A stretch of 64,000 nucleotides of DNA from Candidatus Anammoxibacter sp. (lineage in GTDB: Bacteria > Planctomycetota > Brocadiia > Brocadiales > Anammoxibacteraceae): positions 71,013 to 135,012 of the forward strand of contig JAIQZO010000012.1 of NCBI GenBank assembly GCA_021777055.1, in the 5' to 3' direction. Below, in pieces: positions 56,271 to 64,000 of this stretch. The translations under genes and the position numbers were made by a program. Below the pieces are notes generated by a model, which saw only the letters and a program-made list of their open reading frames with translations, had not been told where the DNA came from and did not search any database. Numbering within the stretch: the stretch's first letter is position 1; every line of letters begins with the position of its first letter.

Positions 56271-57815
56271 TCATAATTTGTGTGGTATAGGGATGTTATA
56301 TCTAGCTATCCTGTACCGCATCTTATCTCTTGTGATTCCTAATAACTTTGCCGCTTTAGTCTGATTCCCTTTACATTTTATAAGGGCATTTCGCACCATC
56401 TCTTCTTCCGTCCCAGGCAAAGTACGCTCATCTGTCCCCAGAAAATCTCTTTCACCACATGGCTTTTCAAAACGTATCTCATCAGGAAGATCGTGTATAT
56501 GAATAACGTCATCTTCTGCCAGCACAACTGCCCTTTCCACCGCATTTTCCAGTTCCCTTATATTTCCGGGATAGTCATAACGGCATAAAGCCTCCCTACT
56601 TTCATCATCAAACTCTAAAACGAACCTGTTCAATTCGTTCCGATATTTTTCCAGAAAGAAGTTTGCAAGCCTAGGCACATCTTTCAGTCTATTACGAAGT
56701 GGAGGGAGCTCGAAATCTATGACTTTGATCCGAAAATAGAGATCCTCCCTGAATTTTTTGTTCCTTACTGCCTCTTTCAAGTTAGCGTTGGTCGCAGCAA
56801 TTATCCTTACATCTGCAGTTAATGTTTCTGTTCCACCAACCCTTTCAAATGTCTTTTCTTGAAGAACCTGAAGAAGTTTAACCTGCGCTTTATTATCCAT
56901 TTCGCCAATCTCATCCAGAAACACAGTGCCACCTGCCGCAAGTTCAAAACGGCCCTTCTTTTGTTTATCTGCTCCGGTAAACGCACCTTTTTCATGGCCA
57001 AAAAGTTCGCTTTCCAGCAGTGTTTCAGAATATAACGCACAACTAATAGTTACAAATGGAGACTTATTACGAATACTGTTATCGTGTATATACTTCGCAA
57101 GAACGCCCTTACCAGTCCCCGATTCCCCCAGAATCAATACATGCGTCTTTCCATCTTTTAACTTTTTAACTTTTTTAAGAATATCATTAAATTCTTTGTC
57201 ATTACCGATAACCATGCTGTTCTGTGGTACCTGCCGTTCCAGAACAGAGTATTCGCGCTGCAATCTTTCATGGATCTCTGAATTCCGGATTGACACGGAC
57301 GCCAGACTGCTTATAATAGCCGCAATAGCAATATCATCGTTGTTAAACACCGTCCCATCCTTCTTATTCATCAATTCCACACACCCTATGGTTTCACCAT
57401 TTAAGATTAATGGAAAACACAATATACTATGAGTATAAGTCCCAACATCTTTATCTACTTCATCATAGTACAATTCACACTTTTTTACATCATTAACGAT
57501 TTTTATCTCACCACTGTCTATACACGCCCCGGCAATGCCTTTATGCCTGGGAAATTTAATACTTTTTTTCAGATCCGTTGAGTGAGCAATAACTAATTCG
57601 TTTTCAGAGTTACCGGCTAATATTATAGACGCGGCGCCTGAATTGGTTAGTCCCGCCGCATATCGAACTACCTGCTTTAACACATAATCTAAGTCCAGTT
57701 TTGAGTTAAAACTGGCAATAGCCTTAAGGATATCATTTAATGACGAAATCTTTACTTCCTTATTTCTTACAACATCTTCAATCTTTAAGCTTATTGTGCT
57801 GTCCGGCTGCACCAT
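56271..57815 (-). CDS. Sigma-54 activator with N-terminal GAF domain
   Basis: A 514-aa bacterial enhancer-binding protein: GAF sensor (about 40-180), AAA+ ATPase (Walker A GESGTGKG at 230-237, GAFTGA sigma-54 loop at 277-282, Walker [13 protein letters not shown]) and C-terminal Fis-type HTH ([21 protein letters not shown]). It activates sigma-54 promoters in response to a small-molecule signal through GAF rather than a phosphorylated receiver. NifA/NorR-like architecture. Candidate targets in the window are the sigma-54-type promoters at 5203 and 9813. GGAAA precedes the ATG. Confidence 0.95.
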   Translation of the reverse strand: MVQPDSTISLKIEDVVRNKEVKISSLNDILKAIASFNSKLDLDYVLKQVVRYAAGLTNSGAASIILAGNSENELVIAHSTDLKKSIKFPRHKGIAGACIDSGEIKIVNDVKKCELYYDEVDKDVGTYTHSILCFPLILNGETIGCVELMNKKDGTVFNNDDIAIAAIISSLASVSIRNSEIHERLQREYSVLERQVPQNSMVIGNDKEFNDILKKVKKLKDGKTHVLILGESGTGKGVLAKYIHDNSIRNKSPFVTISCALYSETLLESELFGHEKGAFTGADKQKKGRFELAAGGTVFLDEIGEMDNKAQVKLLQVLQEKTFERVGGTETLTADVRIIAATNANLKEAVRNKKFREDLYFRIKVIDFELPPLRNRLKDVPRLANFFLEKYRNELNRFVLEFDDESREALCRYDYPGNIRELENAVERAVVLAEDDVIHIHDLPDEIRFEKPCGERDFLGTDERTLPGTEEEMVRNALIKCKGNQTKAAKLLGITRDKMRYRIARYNIPIPHKL

Positions 57816-58367
57816 ATTTATTTCCTTTGTTTATACCCAAGGTGATCAGAAATCCAACTGAATTGCCCGGTAAAACTTGTTTTTTTAGAAAGACATTTTT
57901 TTGTGCATTGTTAAGTATTTGCAACGATATAACGAGAGGATACCGGATGCTTCATAATCGATTCTGGTACTTTAAAATGTTCCGTTTTAAAATGAATTAG
58001 TCTCTTTTTTCATATGGATATTGACTAAAAATTAGAGATCTAACCATTTGCCAGAATCTAGCATCAAGTATTTTGATTGCGATTTCGCGACAGTATGTCT
58101 ATTATCTTTACACAAAAAATAAATCTCGAATAAAACTAAATATATTACCTATTTTAACCACAATGATCAATATCATTTGCGTCTATTACAACATGCTTAC
58201 TATTATTATAACGCATCAATGAAAGATGTGCATAAAATGTAAGTACTTGTTTGATAAAAACATTTAGGTATAATTATGCATTAAATCTCATTAGAAAGTG
58301 TTTCATGTTAGAGCAAGCGTAAAACTATGTAATGAAATTTTTTTGCATTTAATATATGAGTTGAATA
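57816..58367. other. Intergenic stretch
   Basis: A divergent region between the sigma-54 activator and the methyltransferase. No gene. It holds a candidate promoter (58247-58274) near the methyltransferase end. Confidence 0.4.
58247..58274 (+). promoter_or_regulatory. Candidate sigma-70 promoter
   Basis: TTGTTT, a 16-bp spacer and TATAAT (58269-58274), about 95 bp before the methyltransferase start. The same GGTATAATTAT core is found near 33727 and 29517. Confidence 0.45.
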
Positions 58368-59063
58368 ATGAATAACCATTCAGAACAATCTAAAGAAAGG
58401 TTTCAATTTAGAAATTTAGCGCGCGAGGAAGACCTTGACAGATTTTTTTACAAGTATAGTAAAAGCATGCTGCCTTTTCCTGTTGAGGGAAAGAACATTA
58501 TGCTTGATTTAGGCTGCGGCATGGCGGAATTTGCAAGATTTGCAACAGAAAATGGCTGGAGAGCATCTGTTTCAGATGTATCTGAAGATAATGTTAAGCA
58601 TGCACTGGAAATGGGGATTGACGCAAAACACCTTGATTTGAATCTTCCTATACCCTATAACGACAAAAGCTTTAACCTTGTATCCTTAATAGAAGTACTT
58701 GAACATATAATGAATGCAGAAACTCTGGTTGAAGAGATACACAGGGTTCTAGCAGATGACGGATGTTTTCTGCTAAGCACCCCTAATTACGCATTTTATA
58801 AACACAGATTGAATGGGATGTGGGGTAAATCTCCCCCCGAGGAGGGCAAGCATTTTCGCTTTTTTATTAGAAGAAAGTTAAAAAGAATTTTGGATTCCAG
58901 AGGATTTAGAATCGTAGAGAGAAACTCGTTTGGTTATGTTCCGCTCTTTAACAAAATATTATGCAGAAAGATGCGCGGAAAAGAGAAGATAAGGTTTCAT
59001 ATCCCATATTTTCTTGAAACTCTATTTGCGGAACATTTTGTGTGGCTGTTAAAAAAGAGCTAA
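58368..59063 (+). CDS. Class I SAM-dependent methyltransferase
   Basis: A 231-aa Rossmann-fold methyltransferase (motif I MLDLGCGMAEFARFA at about 45-59, acidic SVSDVS strand, motif IV SLIEVLEHI, post-motif HRVLADDGCFLLSTPNYAF). This UbiE/methyltransf_11 type is common in surface-polysaccharide and lipid-modification clusters. The substrate cannot be read. The stop overlaps the next small ORF (TAATG), which overlaps the double kinase gene, so the three are translationally linked. Confidence 0.88.
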   Translation: MNNHSEQSKERFQFRNLAREEDLDRFFYKYSKSMLPFPVEGKNIMLDLGCGMAEFARFATENGWRASVSDVSEDNVKHALEMGIDAKHLDLNLPIPYNDKSFNLVSLIEVLEHIMNAETLVEEIHRVLADDGCFLLSTPNYAFYKHRLNGMWGKSPPEEGKHFRFFIRRKLKRILDSRGFRIVERNSFGYVPLFNKILCRKMRGKEKIRFHIPYFLETLFAEHFVWLLKKS

Positions 59064-59272
59064 TGAAGGAACTTCTAATAGATTACAAACGTAACACAGA
59101 TCTTCATATTATCTTTGTCCAGACTTCAATCGCCAAATCCGCAACACAGCTAATGGTACGCATCCGGTTTGGTACAATCGGTTTGAACAAATCTAACGTA
59201 AATATGGGAGTTATATGGGCAATTTATTACATGCTCCTTCCTAAAGAACAGCGTACAAGAGTAATGATATGA
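59063..59272 (+). CDS. Small coupled ORF, unknown
   Basis: A 69-codon ORF with ATG overlapping the methyltransferase stop (TAATG) and its own stop overlapping the next ATG (ATGA). This double coupling is the main reason to believe it. The sequence (MKELLIDYKRNTDLHIIFVQ...AIYYMLLPKEQRTRVMI) has no recognised domain and no full membrane helix. It could also be the remains of a longer gene. Confidence 0.45.
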   Translation: MKELLIDYKRNTDLHIIFVQTSIAKSATQLMVRIRFGTIGLNKSNVNMGVIWAIYYMLLPKEQRTRVMI

Positions 59273-61092
59273 AAGATTTTGTTGTTTTCTACAAAGATGG
59301 AATACGGTGGATTATAAACCGCAACGATTCAGAAAAGATCATCCTAGAACTGAAAACCCATGCCATCTTAAAAAAGATCGGCTCGTACAATCTTCAAACA
59401 GGAGAGGGTTCAAGCACAAAAGGTCAGACGGTAAAATCTAATACGGTTCGAAGCGTAGAAAAGATCCTTATTAACGGGGACAAAGAACTCTTCTTTAAAC
59501 ATTATAAACCAAAGGGGTGGACAGACTATCTGAAATTTTCCATTTTTGGTTCAAAGGCCAGACGTGAGTGGCAAAATGGAAATACAATACTAAGACGTGG
59601 CATCCATGCAGGAGAACCTGTCGCTTACGGTGAAAAACGGTTAGGCGCAATTGTTTCTGACAACTTTCTGATGGTTAAATCTGTTGAAGGTAGTGTTTCT
59701 TTAAAAGATGCATTAATTAATAACTATACAGGAGACAATAGATGTTTTAGAAACAGAAGATTACTATTGAAGAGGTTATCTCTCTTTATTGTAAAGCTAC
59801 ATTCAAATGGCATACAACACAAAGACTTGCATACTGGAAATATCCTTGTAAACCTGCAATCTGCATTAGAAAAAGGAAATGAAGATATAACAAGAGGGTT
59901 TTCAATAATTGACCTCCATGATGTCCGGTGCAAGAGTAGACTACCACAAGAAACAATGTTAAAAAACCTTTCCCGGCATTTATACTCTCTAACCCCATAC
60001 TGCTCACAAACTGAAATACTATTTGTCATAAAAGAGTATTTAAAAGTTATTGATCCAGACCTCATGGTCAAAACCGTAATAAAGGAGATTAATCGTCGGA
60101 TACTGGGATATAAACACATACATATGTTAAGCAGGTCAAAAAGGTGTATGAAAAAGAGTAGTGAATTTGCCATAAGATCATGGATAGAAAGAGAAAATTC
60201 TGGCTGTTACAGGTATAAAGTCTACTATAAGAAGGTTTTTAATAAAGATCTGATTAAAGAAGCAGTAAATGCTCATTATAAAGCAAAGCTTGAGGACGGC
60301 GAGGGTTTAATAAAAAACATACCAAGAATCTCCGTAACCAAATTCCCGGCAAATGTCAATAATAAGCAATCAGGTACAGATGATTTGGCAAACAATCTTT
60401 GTACAAAAGAGTACAAATGCCCGAAGGTTTTCAGTCAAATCCGTGAAACAATATTTACTCCAAGGGGAAAAAGGGCGTGGCGAGCCGCAAACGGATTTAC
60501 TACCAGAGGTATTGTCACACCAAGGCCCATCGCATATATAAGAGTGAAGAAATCCTGGCGACTAAATTGCAGCATGGTTATCAGCGAATATGTTGAACCG
60601 GCAACACCTGTATATCTCTATGTGGTTAACAATTTAAGCATTAATAGGAATATTAAAAATGAAGAAAACAAAGAACAGGCAATAAATGGTAACATGAACA
60701 CTACCATAGACAGAATTGCAAGAAAACGTTATTTCATTGAAGCATTTGCCCGCTCCTTCAAGAATATCCATAAACAGGGGATATTCCATGCAGACTTAAA
60801 AGGCGGAAACATCCTTGTTAAAGAGATAAGTAAATGCCATTGGCAATTTTTCTACCTGGACCTTGATAATGTTGCTTTTAGAAAATCAATTGCCTTAAAA
60901 AAAGTAAGAAAAAACTTGATACAATTAAACGCATCTTTGCCTAACGAGTTCAGCTTTTCCGACAGAGTACGCTTTTATAAATACTATTGCCTTAAAAGGA
61001 AATTAGACAACAGGGACAAACTATTACTAAAGAAAGTTATTATAGAAAGCATTAAAAAGAAACATTTCTGGAAACCGAAATTAAGTTCCTGA
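59269..61092 (+). CDS. Fused double lipopolysaccharide-kinase (WaaP-like) protein
   Basis: A 607-aa protein with two Kdo/WaaP-type kinase domains in tandem. Domain 1 (about 55-300) has FFKHYKPKG as the ATP-Lys strand, H184-x-D186-LHTGN and the DLHDV metal loop. Domain 2 (about 385-600) has its own catalytic loop H507-x-D509-LKGGN and LDLDNV. Each keeps the HxDxxxxN pattern, so both may be active. WaaP-family kinases phosphorylate heptose or Kdo of the LPS core or other sugars. One ORF carrying two such units is unusual. It follows the methyltransferase and small ORF by overlap. Confidence 0.85.
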   Translation: MKDFVVFYKDGIRWIINRNDSEKIILELKTHAILKKIGSYNLQTGEGSSTKGQTVKSNTVRSVEKILINGDKELFFKHYKPKGWTDYLKFSIFGSKARREWQNGNTILRRGIHAGEPVAYGEKRLGAIVSDNFLMVKSVEGSVSLKDALINNYTGDNRCFRNRRLLLKRLSLFIVKLHSNGIQHKDLHTGNILVNLQSALEKGNEDITRGFSIIDLHDVRCKSRLPQETMLKNLSRHLYSLTPYCSQTEILFVIKEYLKVIDPDLMVKTVIKEINRRILGYKHIHMLSRSKRCMKKSSEFAIRSWIERENSGCYRYKVYYKKVFNKDLIKEAVNAHYKAKLEDGEGLIKNIPRISVTKFPANVNNKQSGTDDLANNLCTKEYKCPKVFSQIRETIFTPRGKRAWRAANGFTTRGIVTPRPIAYIRVKKSWRLNCSMVISEYVEPATPVYLYVVNNLSINRNIKNEENKEQAINGNMNTTIDRIARKRYFIEAFARSFKNIHKQGIFHADLKGGNILVKEISKCHWQFFYLDLDNVAFRKSIALKKVRKNLIQLNASLPNEFSFSDRVRFYKYYCLKRKLDNRDKLLLKKVIIESIKKKHFWKPKLSS

Positions 61093-61449
61093 GGGGTGGG
61101 GTTGACACATTGTTACGTCTCCGATATACTTCAAACGCTCGTACCCAGTAGCTTTAAATTTTTTGCAAGATAAATCTTGCACTCCGCATCCATAATTATT
61201 ATATTTTTAATTGCGTTTTCACAATTAGGTGATGGGAAATTAATAAATTATCATTTCTATTCCCAAGTTTACGTTAAATTTGTAGGGGTTCAAGATTTTG
61301 AACCATTTGCGGGAAGTAATAATATGACGACAAGTACAAAATGGGTAATTTATTAATTTCCCATCACCTTAATACGATAACAACCCATTCGCAGGGATTT
61401 ACTTGGGAATGAAGGTTAAACATTTCTAAATTTTATCAACAGGATTCAA
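61093..61449. repeat. Structured intergenic element upstream of the Cache-HAMP gene
   Basis: AGGTGATGGG...AAATTA (24 bp, 61227-61250) is matched perfectly in inverse at 61346-61369. ATTCCCAAGT (61259-61268) and ACTTGGGAAT (61401-61410) form a second, interleaved inverted repeat. Between them lies GGTTCAAGATTTTGAACC (61287-61304). The crossing stems could form alternative or pseudoknotted structures in the leader of the next gene. Confidence 0.6.
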
Positions 61450-62724
61450 ATGGTTAGACCGATAAAAGGAAAATTAGGTATAATTTTTCTGTTACTGGCA
61501 TTTTTGCCTTTATTTATAATGCGACTCATTGTATATCCAATCACGCAAAATACTTTGCGCGAAGAGATAACTAGTGATCTTGCCAGGGTTGGAGACAGGC
61601 AGATTGCCCTTCTTGATTCGTGGTTAAATGAACGGGAACGTGATGCTCTTGTTATTGCCAGTGACCCTGGAGTTGTCAGATCAATGGAGCTTATTCAGGG
61701 AATAGATGAAGAGTTTGAAGAGACCGTAGAACATTTGACTTTTATAAAAGAACAGTACCGGTACAAAGGAATATCGGTAATTGACCGTAACGGGCGAGTT
61801 CGTATAACAACAGAACTTAGCCTTGAAGGCAAGGATGTATCACAATTTGATTATTTTAGGAACGCCTTGGCAGGTAAGAATTTTGTAACAAAGATTAGAC
61901 CATCAGAGGTGGAGGTGGAGAACGAATTGGGGCAGATGGAGCTCGGCCTGCCAACCATGTTTATCTTTACCCCTATTAAGAGCCGTGCAGGCGGTAGTAA
62001 CATAGGGGTAGTGATATTAAGACTTGATGTTATTGAAATAAGCAAGATGATGCAGAGCTTAAAGATAGGGGATAGTGGCGAGACATACCTAATAAATGAT
62101 CAAGGCATAATGGTTACCGAATCAAAGTTTGCAAAAGAGTTAAAAGAAGAGCAACTTATAGAGACAAGAACCGCCCTTGAGCTGAAAGTTGCAGACCAGC
62201 TGACCGGCGAATTTACCATAGCAGCATCAAGATGTTTGGATGGGCAAAGGGGTTCTAATGGTTTTGGTTATAAAGATTATCGTGGTGTTGACGTTATTGG
62301 CTATTGGCGATGGATCCCCGAACATAATATGGGCCTTATAGCAGAAATAGATATGGCAGAGGGATTTGGCGTACTTTATAAACTGCGCAACTCTATCATG
62401 ACAGTTTTTGCTTTTCTGGCATTGGGCATGATAATAATAGCATTTGCAGTTGGAAAAAAGATTTCCACACCCATAACCGCCCTTTCAGAAGCGGCAAAAA
62501 GCATTGTAAATGGCAAATTTTACAAAGGGGTCGAGATTAAAACTAATGATGAGCTTAGTGAACTTGGTGATTCTCTAAACAAGATAGCAGATATGCTTCA
62601 AGCCAAGTCCGGTGGTAATATTGAAAAAAAGGGCCTATCGGCTAAAAGCGTTACCAAAACAGAGAAACTTAAGGATCTTGAAGAGGAAAATGATAGTGAC
62701 GATAACCAGGAAAAAGAGAGCTGA
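61450..62724 (+). CDS. Cache-HAMP sensor protein without output domain
   Basis: A 424-aa membrane protein: helix 1 (about 8-30), a double-Cache extracytoplasmic sensor (about 35-300, with YKGISVIDRNGRVRITT and YKDYRGVDVIGYWRWIPEHNMGLIAEID), helix 2 (about 315-338) and a HAMP domain (about 340-390), then only a Lys/Glu/Asp-rich tail. There is no kinase, methyl-accepting or GGDEF domain, so it must signal through a partner or be a truncated sensor. The stop at 62722-62724 is followed closely by a palindrome, so the gene end is natural rather than cut by the element. Confidence 0.82.
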   Translation: MVRPIKGKLGIIFLLLAFLPLFIMRLIVYPITQNTLREEITSDLARVGDRQIALLDSWLNERERDALVIASDPGVVRSMELIQGIDEEFEETVEHLTFIKEQYRYKGISVIDRNGRVRITTELSLEGKDVSQFDYFRNALAGKNFVTKIRPSEVEVENELGQMELGLPTMFIFTPIKSRAGGSNIGVVILRLDVIEISKMMQSLKIGDSGETYLINDQGIMVTESKFAKELKEEQLIETRTALELKVADQLTGEFTIAASRCLDGQRGSNGFGYKDYRGVDVIGYWRWIPEHNMGLIAEIDMAEGFGVLYKLRNSIMTVFAFLALGMIIIAFAVGKKISTPITALSEAAKSIVNGKFYKGVEIKTNDELSELGDSLNKIADMLQAKSGGNIEKKGLSAKSVTKTEKLKDLEEENDSDDNQEKES

Positions 62725-62767
62725 TCTGAAAACATTATCCGTTTCAGATCCAAATGTACGTTAAATT

Positions 62768-62797
62768 TGTAGGGGTTCAAAATTTTGAACCCCTACA
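62768..62797. terminator. Bidirectional terminator / GGTTCAA palindrome (copy 3)
   Basis: TGTAGGGGTTCAA, AAAT and TTGAACCCCTACA (62768-62797) form a perfect 13-bp stem. The flanking ACGTTAAATTTGTAGGGG is shared with the copy at 61272-61288, so this gene is bracketed by two related palindromes. Confidence 0.75.
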
Positions 62798-62836
62798 TTT
62801 CAAACTAAATTTGCCCTATGTATAAGTGTGTATCAC

Positions 62837-63259
62837 TTACATACCCATCTCTTCCCTTGCATCATCCATCACTGCAGGGGTAATCTCATTAATCCCTTTA
62901 TCCGTTGCATACTTAATTACCCCCATCTTCGCCATCTCCCTTACAAACTCCGGAACCTTTTCCAGACGCGCTTTAGCTTCCTCTGTCCAGGTGATTTCAT
63001 CACTACTACTGCTTTCTTTGGTTTCAGATCCACATCCACATGCATGTGCGGGACAAACGGACGGTTCTTTTGCGCCTCCTAGACAGGTGTCTTCAAGTCC
63101 CATACTTTTTATAAGACCGGTTTCCTGCGGATTAGCGGTAACAGAAACTTTGTTGTTGCATTTCTGGCACGCAAGAACCAGAGACATGGATCCATCGTCT
63201 GCCCCTTCTCTATTCTCAAAACTCATTGGTTCGTTACACGGAACACACATAAACTTCAT
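62837..63259 (-). CDS. Zinc-ribbon / PCP_red-like protein
   Basis: A 140-aa protein. An N-terminal zinc-ribbon-like part has CVPC at about residue 5 and CQKC near 33; CPAHACGCG lies further on. The C-terminal 50 residues (ITWTEEAKARLEKVPEFVREMAKMGVIKYATDKGINEITPAVMDDAREEM) match the PCP_red fold known at the end of light-independent protochlorophyllide reductase B and of many small proteins of unknown role. I moved the start from 63388 to ATG 63259, which has GAGGAGG before it. Function unknown. Confidence 0.8.
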   Translation of the reverse strand: MKFMCVPCNEPMSFENREGADDGSMSLVLACQKCNNKVSVTANPQETGLIKSMGLEDTCLGGAKEPSVCPAHACGCGSETKESSSSDEITWTEEAKARLEKVPEFVREMAKMGVIKYATDKGINEITPAVMDDAREEMGM

Positions 63260-63588
63260 ATAATCCTCCTCTTCAACATCCTCAATGGCGACACAGATAA
63301 AACATTCTTTGCCACCTTGATATATATAAAAAAAATAATAATTACTCAGGTAAATAGGCGAAATGTGGAAGTAAATCAACGATTTCACGGCGATCTAATC
63401 AAACGATTCAAGAATTTAGCTGCTTCGATAATCTTTGGTTCAATCAGGAAAAAATCCTGATTACCCAAGAACCCAAGCCAATTCGCCAAACCAAAAGTAG
63501 TTGATCAAGTTATCTATGATCACCCACTGTTTTCCTCTGATAGCCTTCAGTCTTCAGCCTATTTACCTAAATAATTACAAAAATAATG

Positions 63589-64000
63589 TTATTTCTTGAT
63601 AAACCATTCGTCTGAATGACGTACGTGTTTGCGCGAAAAATACTCTTTTGTTTGTGCAACCACAACACCACTAAGGCCAAGTATTCCAATCAGATTTGGT
63701 ATAAACATCAGCCCAAACACAATATCAGAAAAATTCCACACAAATGCCAGCTTTGTAATTGCCCCTACGCATAAAGCAGCTACAAATACACATCTATAAG
63801 GAAATATGGCCCGCGGCCCAAACAAGTATTCCGCGCACCTATCACCATAATATGACCAGCTGATAGCCGTAGAGATAGAGAACAGAATTAGTCCTATGGT
63901 TACAATAAACCCACCATACCCAAATAGACCTTTGCTAAAAGCTTTCATTGTCAGGACAGATGAGTTATCGCCCATCTGCCATGCTCCGGTAACTATAATT
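63589..64000 (-). CDS. AGCS-family sodium:amino-acid symporter, C-terminus (continues off window)
   Basis: The frame is open to the window edge (TGAWQ precedes the first in-window Met), so the 5' part lies beyond base 64000. The visible ~135 residues are the last three to four membrane helices of an alanine/glycine:cation symporter: FGYGGFIVTIGLILFSISTAISWSYYGDRCAEYLFG is a family hallmark. The tail FSRKHVRHSDEWFIKK is cytosolic. It imports alanine or glycine with sodium; substrate specificity is not visible in this fragment. Confidence 0.88.
   Translation of the reverse strand, partial: IIVTGAWQMGDNSSVLTMKAFSKGLFGYGGFIVTIGLILFSISTAISWSYYGDRCAEYLFGPRAIFPYRCVFVAALCVGAITKLAFVWNFSDIVFGLMFIPNLIGILGLSGVVVAQTKEYFSRKHVRHSDEWFIKK

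Noticed and set aside
1..64000. CRISPR arrays, rRNA, tRNA, prophage or a complete defence island
   Set aside because: No regularly spaced direct repeats, no tRNA-like cloverleaf, no phage structural genes and no recognisable defence effector set were seen. The dynamin/ParA trio is the only thing that might act in defence and I have no direct evidence for it.

Overview
The window is AT-rich, Gram-negative-type bacterial chromosome. No rRNA, tRNA or CRISPR array was found. The gene set includes a type II secretion operon, a PEP-CTERM exported protein, RlpA, WaaP-like kinases, a CxxCH (haem c type) motif inside a penicillin-binding protein and a lysine 2,3-/5,6-aminomutase module. A low-GC environmental anaerobe fits this. 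I lean towards Planctomycetota of the anammox group (Brocadiales/Scalindua-like), but that is a judgement from gene flavour, not proof.

Layout. 1-5 kb: an MBL/cyclic-nucleotide-binding protein cut by the window edge, then the elongation peptidoglycan pair PBP2-RodA. 5-10 kb: a small exported protein with a sigma-54-type promoter, then on the minus strand a DUF1611 protein, an SGNH-hydrolase-like protein and a PEP-CTERM protein with its own sigma-54-type promoter. 10.8-15.7 kb, minus strand: a charged membrane protein overlapping ispF, a dynamin-like GTPase, an orphan ParA and a small unknown protein. 16-25 kb: type II secretion genes gspD-I-J-K-L-M-C-F behind a near-consensus sigma-70 promoter; gspE and gspG are not here. 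25.1-26.8 kb: a scrapyard holding an interrupted ORF, a frameshifted SRPBCC gene, integron attC-like hairpins and a dead IS200 transposase. 26.8-33 kb: a hybrid histidine kinase, a PLAT-like protein, an AlkC-type alkylation-repair protein and a Cys-rich small protein. 33.8-40.8 kb: the lysine-degradation operon kce-kdd-kamA-kamD-kamE plus a class III aminotransferase that probably replaces the ammonia lyase. 41-53.5 kb: RlpA-like lipoprotein, TMTC-like membrane/TPR protein, a decayed ATPase and a MITE, Nudix, CysQ, an FMN_bind-ApbE fusion, a TlpA-like thioredoxin, an exported MEMO-family protein, a TPR protein and a large unknown membrane protein. 53.8-64 kb: UDP-glucose dehydrogenase and GDP-fucose synthase (surface sugars), a GAF sigma-54 activator, a methyltransferase, a tiny coupled ORF and a double WaaP-like kinase, a Cache-HAMP sensor without output domain, a zinc-ribbon/PCP_red protein, and the end of an AGCS sodium/amino-acid symporter.

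The genes cluster around the cell envelope: wall elongation, protein secretion and surface anchoring, and surface polysaccharide. A sigma-54 circuit may tie some of them together, because two exported-protein genes have sigma-54-type promoters and a sigma-54 activator lies in the window. The lysine module is the clearest metabolic unit. Intergenic DNA is rich in non-coding repeats: a 213-bp MITE with target-site duplication and a second diverged copy, a ~220-bp dispersed repeat, a fold-back element, and a family of GGTTCAARATTTTGAACC palindromes.
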